DNA of 45,000 nucleotides from a bacterium (GTDB lineage Bacteria > Auribacterota > UBA3054), in contig JAGCGH010000030.1 of NCBI GenBank assembly GCA_017649705.1, positions 1-45,000 on the forward strand, read 5' to 3'. Positions within the stretch are counted from its first letter, which is position 1. The number at the start of each line of letters is the position of its first letter. The translations under genes and the position numbers were made by a program. Under the pieces are notes generated by a model. That model searched no databases, was not told the origin of the DNA, and was given only the letters and a program-made list of their open reading frames with translations. This document shows, in pieces, positions 8,077 to 15,599 of the stretch.

Positions 8077-8307
8077 TTAGGCTTTGGTGATTTTGCCGGA
8101 ACGGATGCAGCGGGCGCAGACCGTGGCGGTGGTAATGGTGCCGTCTTCGGTTCTGACGCGGACTCTCTGCAGATTCGGCATAAAGCGGCGCACGGAGATG
8201 CCGGTGGTGTGCAAGCCGATGCCGCCTTTCTTTTTGGGAATACCATGGCGGATGATCTTTTTGCCCACGGAAGGCTTCTTGCCGCAGATCTCGCATTCTT
8301 TAGACAT
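8077..8307 (-). CDS. rpmB: 50S ribosomal protein L28
   Basis: The 76-residue protein matches L28: an N-terminal CEICGKKP, then HTTGISVRRFMPNLQ and a C-terminal VCARCIRSGKITKA. Cysteines at 5, 8, 64 and 67 form two CxxC pairs, so this is the zinc-binding form. AAGGAG lies eight bases before the ATG. It is embedded between an LptE-like lipoprotein gene and kdsB, so a ribosomal gene sits inside the envelope operon. No rpmG neighbour is present. Confidence 0.95.
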   Translation of the reverse strand: MSKECEICGKKPSVGKKIIRHGIPKKKGGIGLHTTGISVRRFMPNLQRVRVRTEDGTITTATVCARCIRSGKITKA

Positions 8308-8358
8308 ATTTTGTCTCCTTAATTTTATTTGTATGTTGTTAGATTATTAATAGCGGTC

Positions 8359-8937
8359 TTACCAGCGTTCCACTGCCTGCTCGCAGATGTGCTGGGCCAG
8401 GTCGGCGCAGGCGATGAGTATGGACTGGTGCCTGGTCACCGAGATGTCGTCGGTGGTCAACAGCTCGTGTTTGCCGCGCACTCTGTTGCGGCTCCAGATG
8501 GCCACCGGCTCGCCGTCGCGATACTCGTACATGGTTATGTTGGCGTAAATGATGGTCCTGAAAGCCGTGGCCACGCCGGCGGCTTTGGAATTGTCCTTCT
8601 TGTCTATGAACTGGGTGGGACGGAAATCCATGTCCACCAGCTGGACCCTGAGTTCGCCGTCCGCTTCCTCGGCGGTGGGCACGACCTCGTAGGTCTGCTC
8701 CTTGGTGAACTCGCTGATGATAAGGTTGGTGACTTCCATCTGAAGATGGGGCTCCTTCACCTTGTCAGGCACGTAGGAGACTCTCGGGATGTGCAGCTTC
8801 TTGATGGAGTCTTCCCTCTGGGGGGAGCCGGCGGTGTAGCCCAGGATCGTAATGGGCGCGTCCGGCGAGTGATCCCTCTCGCAGCCCGTCATGACAAACG
8901 CGGCCAGCGCAAGGGCGAGATAAAAAAAGTTCTTCAT
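8359..8937 (-). CDS. LptE-like outer-membrane lipoprotein
   Basis: The 192-residue product has a lipoprotein signal with the lipobox FVMTGC, giving a lipidated cysteine at 19. The mature part contains a segment that resembles LptE/LPS-assembly lipoproteins: HLQMEVTNLIISEFTKEQTY followed by EVVPTAEEADGELRVQLVDM (an 'AD..L...i' strand) and FRTIIYANITMYEYRDGEPV. LptE plugs the LptD barrel in the outer membrane. Similarity is to the fold pattern only, and other small lipoproteins of the same topology are possible. Its place between a BamD-like gene and the Kdo/Lpt block supports an LPS-assembly role. It is 18 bases after the BamD-like gene, with AGGAGAG about 12 bases upstream of the ATG. Confidence 0.6.
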   Translation of the reverse strand: MKNFFYLALALAAFVMTGCERDHSPDAPITILGYTAGSPQREDSIKKLHIPRVSYVPDKVKEPHLQMEVTNLIISEFTKEQTYEVVPTAEEADGELRVQLVDMDFRPTQFIDKKDNSKAAGVATAFRTIIYANITMYEYRDGEPVAIWSRNRVRGKHELLTTDDISVTRHQSILIACADLAQHICEQAVERW

Positions 8938-8955
8938 AGGAAAAAGCTCTCCTCT

Positions 8956-11766
8956 TTAGTCGATGCGGTGGAGTTCTTCCCGGCATTTCTGGATGCGGGT
9001 GTCCAGAATGTCCATGTGCCTCCAGTTGGCGGGAGCCTGGGCTTTCAGGGCGGTGAAGGCGTCCAGCGCCTGGTTGTAATAGAAGCGGGCGTTGACGTTG
9101 TCGTTCTGCTTGGCGTAGGCCTCGGCGCGCTGGACCAGATTGTAAGCCTGCTTGTAGGAATTGATGAGCGTGGTCTCGGAACTGGCGTCCTTCACGTTCT
9201 TCTCTTCCACGACTCTCTGGTACTGGGCCTGGGATATGGCGGTGGAGACACGGCCGGAATCAGGCATGGTGCGGATGACGGTGCCTTCCGGGGCTTTCAC
9301 GATGGCGTCCTTGTTGGGGTCTTCCTTTTCCGTAAGGCCGCTGGGAAGAACGGAAGTGACGTCCTGGGAAGTGGCGCCGGTGGTCTCTTCTCCCTTGCCG
9401 ACTTTGAAGGAGACGCTGGTGCCAACGGCGGGAGTCTTGGTGTCGAAAGCGGAATTCTCTTCCTGCGCCGGTTCTTCCTTGAAGGAAGGAGCGGAAAGCT
9501 CCCTGGTGATCCTGAGTCCGGTGTTGGTGGTGACGGTCACTTTGACCGCAGGCTCTTTTTCGCCCATGGGCACGAAGTCATTGATAAGATCGTCGGCGGC
9601 CTTGCTGCCCTTGGTGTCGATCTCCATGGTGGAGACGGTCTCGCTCTTCTTAGTCTCGGAAACGGTTATGGAAGCGGGGGTCGTTTCCACCGTGAAGCTC
9701 GGGGTGGTGGACTTGACCGTGACCGGCGGCTGGGAAGCCGCGGAGGAAGTCTCGACCTGGAAGGAAGGCGCGGAGGCCTTGACCTCGGTCTTCACCGGCT
9801 CAAAGCTGGGAGCGGCCTGGACCGCGGAGGTCTGGGGAGTATAAGTCACGGAGGAGGAGGAAGTGGAAACTTCATGGAAGACCGGCGTGGAGCCGCCGAC
9901 GCTCACGGAAGAGGAAGCGTAAACAGGCTGGGAGGTCTGGTTCCTCTGTATCTCGGCCAGCTCGCTGGAACTGATGGTGCTGTATTTTGGAGGAGCGCTC
10001 TCAACTTTTTCCTCGCCAAAATCCGCGGCCTGGGAAAGCGTCTGCCAGCTGGAGGACTGCACTCTGGAAACGGGCTGTCCGCTGGGAGCCGGCTTAGAAG
10101 CCACGGGCTGGGAGAAACTCGGGGTCTCCTTCACCACGGTCTTGGTCTCGGTCGTCACCGTCGTCTGGACCGGGGCGGAGCTCACGGTCTTGACTTCCGT
10201 GCCGGGCACCGGGGCCCAGACGTTCTCTATCCTTTTGACCTGCTTCTCGGTCTTGGTCTCGGTCTGGGTGAAAGTGATCTCCGTTTCGGGAGCGGCCTCT
10301 TTCTGCTTCTCCAGCTGCCCTTTCACGTAGGCGCTGGCGGAAGTTTCGTCCACAGGCGGCGGGACCGCGTCGGGATTGTTCTTTTGATAAAGCTTGAGAA
10401 GGGCCGCGGAGGCAGCCTGGGCTTCCGCTTCCTTTTCATACTCTTCCTTCATGAAAGAAGTCAGCTCTTCTTTTTTGGAGGGATCCTGCATGTAGGAATT
10501 GATGACCTGGCGGGACTGGTTCTGACGCCAGTCGTCGCCGGTGGAGGCCATGCTGGAGGAAGGCTGGGTGAGGGCCGTGGTCCTTTCTTCACGCTGTTTC
10601 TTTACCTTGTCCGGATCTTCGTCGAAAAGGCCGGCGCTCTTCTGGGGCTCGGTGTCGAAAGCGGATCCGCCGTCGAAGGCCGAGCCGCCGCCGGTCACTT
10701 CCGGAGTGGAGGCCGGAGTGGAAACGGGGCGCGTCTCGTCGAAGGGGGCAGGGCTGGCTTTGACGGTTCCGAAGGGATCGTCGTTATTGGACTTGTAAGC
10801 CTTGTCCTGTTCCTGCTGGCTGCTGACGGGGCCCAGATCATTGGAGGAGGGCTCGACATAGGTCACCTTGTCCTTGGGCATGCCCTGCACGGGTTCGCCT
10901 CTCAGGGCCGCCAGGCGCATCTTGGCTTTGTCCGCGCAATCCGTGTCGGGATATTCGGAGATGAGAAGCTCGTAGTGCATGATGGCGGACTTGGCGTGGC
11001 CGGAATAGTCGTAATAATAAGCCTGGTCGTAAAGGGACTGAGCCTTGCGGTCGCGGAGGGCCCTGATGTGGGCCTGGGCGTCGCCAACGTGCTCCGCGGT
11101 GGGGAATTCCCTGATGTAATTGCGGAAGGAGGCGATGGCGCGGTCGGTGGAAGTCTGGTCATAATCCGCCGCCACGGCCGCCGCAGAATCGACTATGCCC
11201 AGCATGAAGGCCGAATCGTCCACCAGCTGGGAGGTCGGGAAATTCTGGCAGACCGTCTCGAAGGATTCCCTGGCTTCCCCGTATTTCTTCAGGTTGTACT
11301 GGGCCAATCCGAGGGAATACTGGGCCGCGGGAGCGGCTTCGCTGTAAGGGGCGTTCTCCAGGATCTTCTTGAAGATCTTCTCCGCGATCTGATAGCGCTT
11401 GTACTCCATGTAGTGGTTGCCGATGCGCATCTGGTTGCGGGTTATGACCTGCATCTTGGTGAATTCTTTGTGGTTGTCCCAGATCTCCTGGTAGGCCTCG
11501 AAAGCCGCGTAGGGGTCGCCCAGCTTGTTTTCGCAAAGGGCGATGTATTCCCAGCCGCGCACCGCCCTGCGGGAACGGGGGAACTCTTCCTGCATGCGCC
11601 GGAAGCTCTTCAAAGCGTTCTGATAGTCGCCGGTCTCATACTGCGTGACGCCCTGGTTGAAAAGGGACTGGTATGTCTCGGCCGCGGTTTCCGCTCCCAG
11701 CGCCTCGAAGGCAAAAAGAGAGCAAAGAAGGGCGAAACAAAGGTTGCGCAAATATTGGGATTTCAT
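8956..11766 (-). CDS. BamD-like TPR protein with very long disordered extension
   Basis: The product is 936 residues. Residues about 30-300 contain five BamD/YfiO-type TPRs, with tells such as FRNYIREFPTAEHVGDAQAH and HYELLISEYPDTDCADKAKM. BamD is an outer-membrane lipoprotein of the beta-barrel assembly machine and is normally about 250 residues. Here the signal peptide ends LFAFEALGAET with no lipobox cysteine, so a soluble periplasmic form is predicted. Residues about 305-860 are low-complexity, rich in Ser, Thr, Val, Pro and Glu, with recurring PSF and SAFD motifs. A short C-terminal helical TPR-like segment follows (about 865-936). I chose the ATG at 11766 because AGGAG lies six bases upstream; an ATG six bases earlier abuts that site. 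A plus-strand open frame covering the whole gene is a shadow. Confidence 0.8.
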   Translation of the reverse strand: MKSQYLRNLCFALLCSLFAFEALGAETAAETYQSLFNQGVTQYETGDYQNALKSFRRMQEEFPRSRRAVRGWEYIALCENKLGDPYAAFEAYQEIWDNHKEFTKMQVITRNQMRIGNHYMEYKRYQIAEKIFKKILENAPYSEAAPAAQYSLGLAQYNLKKYGEARESFETVCQNFPTSQLVDDSAFMLGIVDSAAAVAADYDQTSTDRAIASFRNYIREFPTAEHVGDAQAHIRALRDRKAQSLYDQAYYYDYSGHAKSAIMHYELLISEYPDTDCADKAKMRLAALRGEPVQGMPKDKVTYVEPSSNDLGPVSSQQEQDKAYKSNNDDPFGTVKASPAPFDETRPVSTPASTPEVTGGGSAFDGGSAFDTEPQKSAGLFDEDPDKVKKQREERTTALTQPSSSMASTGDDWRQNQSRQVINSYMQDPSKKEELTSFMKEEYEKEAEAQAASAALLKLYQKNNPDAVPPPVDETSASAYVKGQLEKQKEAAPETEITFTQTETKTEKQVKRIENVWAPVPGTEVKTVSSAPVQTTVTTETKTVVKETPSFSQPVASKPAPSGQPVSRVQSSSWQTLSQAADFGEEKVESAPPKYSTISSSELAEIQRNQTSQPVYASSSVSVGGSTPVFHEVSTSSSSVTYTPQTSAVQAAPSFEPVKTEVKASAPSFQVETSSAASQPPVTVKSTTPSFTVETTPASITVSETKKSETVSTMEIDTKGSKAADDLINDFVPMGEKEPAVKVTVTTNTGLRITRELSAPSFKEEPAQEENSAFDTKTPAVGTSVSFKVGKGEETTGATSQDVTSVLPSGLTEKEDPNKDAIVKAPEGTVIRTMPDSGRVSTAISQAQYQRVVEEKNVKDASSETTLINSYKQAYNLVQRAEAYAKQNDNVNARFYYNQALDAFTALKAQAPANWRHMDILDTRIQKCREELHRID

Positions 11767-11824
11767 AGGCATCTCCTTGCGGGAAAATGATTCGTCAACA
11801 AATATCTAGATTTGGTTGTCAGCT

Positions 11825-12511
11825 TTATTCGGCCTTTTCGGCCTCGTCCTTGGGCGCTTCCGCTTCGGCATCCGCTTCTTCGCTCATTAGTTTGCCGTTC
11901 TTGCGGAGGATGGAGGCGGTGATGTCGTCCACCAGGGGGGAGCCTTCCAGATCGGGCAGCTCCTTGGCCAGGGCCAGCGCTTCCTCTTCCTTGCCCTGCA
12001 GGGCGTAGATCTTGAAAAGGACGTATTTGGCGTTCTGGGCGTGGGGGCCTTTCATGACTTTCTCGTTGAGGACGGCGGCGGCAGCGTCGTAATCGCCTTC
12101 GCCCACGTAGCAGCGGGCCACGGAGATCCAGGCGGCGTCGGCGATCTCATCTTCGGGGTACCCTTCCGCGACCTTCGTATAGTTTTCCCTGGCCGCGACA
12201 TAATTCGTGGAGGCGGCGGCTTCCGCTGCCATTCTCAAAAGGGCGGCCTTGGCGCCGTGGGTCCCGGGATACTTTGTTGTCACTTCCGTAAGGGTGACGG
12301 TGTTCGTTCCGGCCTGGGCCAGGAGATTCTCCGCGTTGGTCTTTTTATTCTTGCCGCTGGCGATGAACTGGGAAATGGCGAAGCCGATCACCAATAGGAT
12401 GAGGATGACGAGCAGAATGGTGTTGCGTTTCTTGACCACGGTCACCGTGATCTTCTCCAGTTCTTCATGCACCGCGTCGTGACGCAGTTCCTGTTTAGTA
12501 AAACCTGCCAT
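11825..12511 (-). CDS. Membrane-anchored TPR protein (YfgM/TPR_21-like)
   Basis: The 228-residue protein has a short cytoplasmic N-terminus, one transmembrane helix (about 29-50, NTILLVILILLVIGFAISQF) and a periplasmic region of TPR-like helical repeats: YPGTHGAKAALLRMA, YVAARENYTKVAEGYPEDEI and YDAAAAVLNEKVMKG. The tail is acidic and Ala/Glu rich. This arrangement matches YfgM-type ancillary factors of the Sec translocon and chaperone network in Gammaproteobacteria, but the same architecture is common and function is inferred only. AAAGGAG lies shortly before the ATG. It is the first protein gene of the minus-strand envelope block and lies 73 bases after the tRNA, so the tRNA promoter may also serve it. 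Confidence 0.7.
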   Translation of the reverse strand: MAGFTKQELRHDAVHEELEKITVTVVKKRNTILLVILILLVIGFAISQFIASGKNKKTNAENLLAQAGTNTVTLTEVTTKYPGTHGAKAALLRMAAEAAASTNYVAARENYTKVAEGYPEDEIADAAWISVARCYVGEGDYDAAAAVLNEKVMKGPHAQNAKYVLFKIYALQGKEEEALALAKELPDLEGSPLVDDITASILRKNGKLMSEEADAEAEAPKDEAEKAE

Positions 12512-12561
12512 ATGACTCCTTTAGATGTCCTGAGAATTGCAGTGGTTGTATTAAAGGTCGC

Positions 12562-12685
12562 TTGCCTAGAAAAATCCGCCCGACTATCCTCGGCCAGATT
12601 CGAACCGGCGACCTACGGTTTAGGAAACCGTCGCTCTATCCTGCTGAGCTACGAGGACAGTTCGGGCAAAAACTTTTCTAGGCAA
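12562..12685. repeat. Inverted repeat enclosing the tRNA-Arg gene
   Basis: TTGCCTAGAAAA (12562-12573) is perfectly complementary to TTTTCTAGGCAA (12674-12685). A second inner pair, GCCCGA (12578-12583) with TCGGGC (12662-12667), lies next to the acceptor stem. A transcript could therefore extend the tRNA acceptor stem into a long stalk, possibly for processing or termination. Confidence 0.75.
12585..12658 (-). tRNA. tRNA-Arg (anticodon CCU)
   Basis: The 74-base cloverleaf was folded by hand. The acceptor stem GTCCTCG pairs with CGAGGAT (G1-U72 wobble), the D stem is GCTC/GAGC with GG in the loop, the anticodon stem is ACGGT/ACCGT with loop TTCCTAA giving anticodon CCU, and the T stem is GCCGG/CTGGC with loop TTCGAAT. 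The discriminator is A73 and CCA is not encoded. It decodes AGG, a codon used frequently in the neighbouring genes. Confidence 0.95.
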
Positions 12686-12704
12686 AATTTATTTTTATTC
12701 AGTC

Positions 12705-12733
12705 ATTGTATCAAAAGAGCTTTTTATATTCAA
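12705..12733 (-). promoter_or_regulatory. Promoter for tRNA-Arg and possibly the TPR gene operon
   Basis: On the minus strand TTGAAT (12728-12733) and TACAAT (12705-12710) are 17 bases apart. Transcription would start near 12698, about 40 bases before the tRNA 5' end. Confidence 0.6.
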
Positions 12734-12929
12734 TACGCTCCCCCCTCCTCCCGGATACGGCGCCCATCCGCCCCGGCCCTCCAGTCGGGAGTTTGCCCTC
12801 CGATGCCAAAAACATCATATAATATGTATTGAAAGCATACGTTTCCCTCGGGCGGCTCCCCTCCCCTTCCGGGGCCCCGAAAAGCGCGTTTGCTTTCAGA
12901 AGCCGTTTTTGATACTATCTTTATACTGT
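12734..12929. other. Non-coding gap between the tRNA promoter and the rpsO leader
   Basis: I see no gene here. The segment has a GC-rich half (12738-12800) with small inverted repeats such as CTCCCG/CGGGAG, and an AT island with TATAAT on the plus strand (12818-12823). Arms TGAAAGCA (about 12830-12837) and TGCTTTCA (about 12891-12898) are complementary and enclose a GC-rich loop. A small RNA or an extra upstream promoter for rpsO is possible but unproven. Confidence 0.4.
12890..12918 (+). promoter_or_regulatory. rpsO promoter
   Basis: TTGCTT (12890-12895) and TACTAT (12913-12918) are separated by 17 bases. Transcription from about 12925 would give a leader of roughly 100 bases before the rpsO start. 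Confidence 0.5.
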
Positions 12930-12938
12930 TTTTTATCT

Positions 12939-13018
12939 GCCCTACCCCAGGTTGGCATCTGGTTGTCTGCTTAGAGTAGGGTGTATCGCGCCTCAAGGGG
13001 CGCCAACCAAAAAGGAGG
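12939..13018 (+). promoter_or_regulatory. rpsO 5' leader with candidate pseudoknot (possible S15 autoregulatory element)
   Basis: Stem 1 pairs CCCTAC (12940-12945) with GTAGGG (12976-12981). Its loop contains GGTTGGC (12950-12956), which is complementary to GCCAACC (13002-13008), just upstream of AGGAGG (13013-13018). The two stems cross, as in an H-type pseudoknot. A GCGCCT-CAAG-GGGCGC hairpin (12988-13003) is an alternative to the second stem. S15 is known in several bacteria to repress its own mRNA through such structures; that this leader does so is inference. Confidence 0.5.
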
Positions 13019-13022
13019 CAGT

Positions 13023-13292
13023 ATGCCTATTACAGTTGAACGCAAGCAGGAAGTAATCAAGAATTTCGCTCTCCACGAAGGCGACACCGGTTCTTCCGAC
13101 GTTCAGATCGCTCTCATGACCGAGCGCATTTCCCACATCCAGGAACATTTGAAAACGTTCCCCAAGGACAACAACTCCCGCCGCGGGCTTTTGAAGCTGG
13201 TCGCCAAACGCAGGAAACTTCTCGATTATCTGCGCGCCACCAACGAAGATCGCTACAAAGCGATAATTGCAAAACTGAACATCCGCAAATAA
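13023..13292 (+). CDS. rpsO: 30S ribosomal protein S15
   Basis: The 89-residue protein matches S15 over its full length: [40 protein letters not shown] and [15 protein letters not shown]. It binds 16S rRNA helices 20-22 early in small-subunit assembly. The start is the ATG at 13023, four bases after a strong AGGAGG; an upstream in-frame GTG at 12981 would fall in the leader structure and is rejected. It is followed by pnp, the classic rpsO-pnp pair. Confidence 0.98.
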   Translation: MPITVERKQEVIKNFALHEGDTGSSDVQIALMTERISHIQEHLKTFPKDNNSRRGLLKLVAKRRKLLDYLRATNEDRYKAIIAKLNIRK

Positions 13293-13302
13293 AAAAGCGG
13301 GC

Positions 13303-13338
13303 AACGCGCGGAAGGGCCGAAAAGCCCTCCGCGCGTTT
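13303..13338 (+). terminator. Long hairpin between rpsO and pnp (terminator/attenuator or RNase processing site)
   Basis: A GC-rich stem of about 13 bp (ACGCGCGGAAGGGC with GCCCTCCGCGCGT, one bulged A) with loop CGAAAA is followed by TTTAAACATTTT. In E. coli the same interval carries a terminator and an RNase III hairpin that control pnp. The weak T-tract suggests partial termination. Confidence 0.65.
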
Positions 13339-13370
13339 AAACATTTTATTATCTAGGAGTTTTTAGCTCT

Positions 13371-15596
13371 ATGGTTTCCAAAGTTGAAACAGAATTTTTA
13401 GGAAAGACCCTTTCTATCGAGACCGGCCGCGTCGCCAAGCAGGCCCACGGCGCCGTCATACTTCAGCACGGCGACCTGGTCCTTCTGGCCACCGCCGTCT
13501 CCCCTTACGAAGTCAAGGAAGACACTGATTTCTTCCCCCTGACCGTTGACTACCGCGAACGCTTCCCCGCCGTCGGCAAGTTCCCGGGCGGATACATGAA
13601 GAGAGAAAACAGGCCCACCGACAAGGAGATCCTGACCATGCGCTGCATCGACAGGCCCATGCGTCCCCTCTTCCCGGCGGACTATTACAACGAGGTCCAG
13701 ATCATGCTGCAGGTCCTTTCCGCCAAGCGCGACGAGGATCCCGACGTCATGGCTGTGACAGCCGCCTCCGCGGCGATCGCCGTCTCCGACATTCCCTTCG
13801 CCGCCACCCTGGCAGCTGTGCGCGTCGTCAAAGTGGACGGCGAGCTCATCATCAACCCCAACGACGAGCAGCGCTCCAAGGCTCTGCTTGACTTCGTGGT
13901 GGCCGGCTCCGCCGACAAGGTCGTGATGATCGAGGGCGAGGCCAAGCAGGCCCCCGAGCCCGAAGTGACGGAAGCGATCGCCTACGCCTTCAAGGCCCTC
14001 CAGCCCCTCATCAAGCTGCAGGACGAACTGGCCGCTAAGATCGGAGTTCAGAAACGCGAATACACCCACATCAAGGCCAGCGAGAAAGCCCAGGCGGTCT
14101 GCGAAACTTACCGCGACAGGATCACCGAAGCCTTGATGATCAAGGGCAAGGCCGAACGCAACGACGCCCTGAACGCCCTTAGGGACGCCTACAAGGAGGA
14201 AGTCCTGGCCATCGAGGAATGCGCCGAGGAGAACCCCATTGGCCTCAGCGTGGCTTTCGAGGATCTGACCGGCGTCTGCCTGCGCAAGCTGATCCGCGAG
14301 AAGTCGCACAGAGTCGACGGCCGCGGCCTGGACGACATCAGGCCCATCAGCTGCGAAACGGGCTTTTTGCCCCGCTGCCACGGCTCCGCCCTCTTCACCC
14401 GCGGCGAGACCCAGGCCCTGGTGACCACGACGCTCGGCACCGCCGACGACGCCCAGGGCATCGAAGGACTGGCCGGCGAGAGCCAGAAGAAGTTCATGCT
14501 GCACTACACCTTCCCGCCGTATTCCGTGGGCGAAGCCAGGCCCTTGAGAGGCCCCGGCCGCCGCGAGATCGGACACGGCAACCTGGCTGAGCGCAGCCTG
14601 AAGTTCCTCATCCCCGAAAACTTCGAATACACCATCCGCATAACCAGCGACATCACGGAATCCAACGGCTCCTCCTCCATGGCCTCGGTCTGCGGCGGCT
14701 GCCTCTCCCTGATGGACGCCGGCGTCCCCATCGACGCCCCCGTGGCCGGCATCTCCGTCGGCTTGGTGGCGGATGACAACGAATACACCCTCATAACGGA
14801 TATCGTGGGCGACGAAGACCACTACGGACACATGGACTTCAAGGTGGCCGGCTCCAAGAAAGGCGTCACCGGCGTCCAGGTGGACCTCAAAGTGGAAGGC
14901 CTCCCGGTTGATCTTCTGCCCGCCATCTTCGAGAGAGCCCGCAGCGCCAGGCTCCGCATCCTTGACATCATGGCCCAGGAACTGCCCGCGCCGCGTCCGG
15001 AACTCTCGCCTCTGGCTCCCAAGATCCTGACCATCAAGATCCCCGTCGACAAGATCGGCGCCTTGATCGGCCCCGGCGGCAAAAACGTCAGAGCCATCCA
15101 GGAGCAGACCGGCACCACCATCTCCATTGAGGACGACGGCACGGTCCAGATCGCCGGCGACTCCCTGGAGATCGCCCAGGCCGGAAAGGAAGTCATCGAA
15201 AGCATGATGGCCACCGCCGAGATCGGCAAGATCTACCGCGGCCCCGTCACCAGGCTCATGACCTTCGGCGCCTTCGTGAAGATCCTTCCCGACGTGGAAG
15301 GCATGGTGCACATCAGCGAGATCAGGGACGAAAGAGTCGACAAGATCGAGGACGTGCTCAAGGAAGGCGACATGGTGGACGTCCGTGTCATCGAGATCGA
15401 CGACAAGGGACGAGTCAACCTCACCATGAAGCACCTTGACGAACCCTTCGACCCCAGCAAAGTCAAGACCCGCAGCCAAAAGGACAGCGATCGCAGGAAC
15501 CGCGAGCGCGGAAACCGCGAGCACGGCAACGGCGGCGGCCGGGGCGACAAGGATAAACGTTCCCGCAGACGGAACGAGCCCGAAGACCAGGACTAA
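13371..15596 (+). CDS. pnp: Polyribonucleotide nucleotidyltransferase (PNPase)
   Basis: The 741-residue 3'-5' phosphorolytic exoribonuclease degrades mRNA, usually as a trimer. It has two RNase PH-like domains (about 10-145 and 310-545) joined by an alpha-helical domain. A KH domain (about 552-612) carries GALIGPGGKNVRAIQEQTG, and an S1 domain (about 618-687) has FGAFVKILPDVEGMVHISE. The tail (690-741) is basic and Arg/Asn/Gly rich, a likely disordered RNA-binding extension. AGGAG lies about 11 bases before the ATG. It is downstream of rpsO behind a hairpin and three bases upstream of dut. Confidence 0.97.
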   Translation: MVSKVETEFLGKTLSIETGRVAKQAHGAVILQHGDLVLLATAVSPYEVKEDTDFFPLTVDYRERFPAVGKFPGGYMKRENRPTDKEILTMRCIDRPMRPLFPADYYNEVQIMLQVLSAKRDEDPDVMAVTAASAAIAVSDIPFAATLAAVRVVKVDGELIINPNDEQRSKALLDFVVAGSADKVVMIEGEAKQAPEPEVTEAIAYAFKALQPLIKLQDELAAKIGVQKREYTHIKASEKAQAVCETYRDRITEALMIKGKAERNDALNALRDAYKEEVLAIEECAEENPIGLSVAFEDLTGVCLRKLIREKSHRVDGRGLDDIRPISCETGFLPRCHGSALFTRGETQALVTTTLGTADDAQGIEGLAGESQKKFMLHYTFPPYSVGEARPLRGPGRREIGHGNLAERSLKFLIPENFEYTIRITSDITESNGSSSMASVCGGCLSLMDAGVPIDAPVAGISVGLVADDNEYTLITDIVGDEDHYGHMDFKVAGSKKGVTGVQVDLKVEGLPVDLLPAIFERARSARLRILDIMAQELPAPRPELSPLAPKILTIKIPVDKIGALIGPGGKNVRAIQEQTGTTISIEDDGTVQIAGDSLEIAQAGKEVIESMMATAEIGKIYRGPVTRLMTFGAFVKILPDVEGMVHISEIRDERVDKIEDVLKEGDMVDVRVIEIDDKGRVNLTMKHLDEPFDPSKVKTRSQKDSDRRNRERGNREHGNGGGRGDKDKRSRRRNEPEDQD

Positions 15597-15599
15597 GCA

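Noticed and set aside
8308..8358. TTAATA-17-TAAAAT as an internal rpmB promoter
   Set aside because: The predicted start would fall in the ribosome-binding site of rpmB, leaving no usable leader.
8329..11790. A 1153-codon open frame on the plus strand
   Set aside because: It lies antisense to the BamD-like and LptE-like genes, has extreme Gly/Val/Leu/His composition and no domain; it is a shadow of codon bias in the Ser/Thr-rich gene.
12562..12685. Inverted repeat around the tRNA as an insertion or attachment site
   Set aside because: No integrase, transposase or direct repeat of the tRNA 3' end is present nearby, so a structural RNA role is preferred.
12740..12755. G-rich run on the minus strand as a G-quadruplex
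   Set aside because: The G tracts are uneven and no function follows from them; compositional noise in a GC-rich gap is as likely.
12930..13020. T-box or other metabolite riboswitch upstream of rpsO
   Set aside because: No T-box sequence, specifier loop or terminator-antiterminator pair is visible; a ribosomal protein leader fits the gene better.
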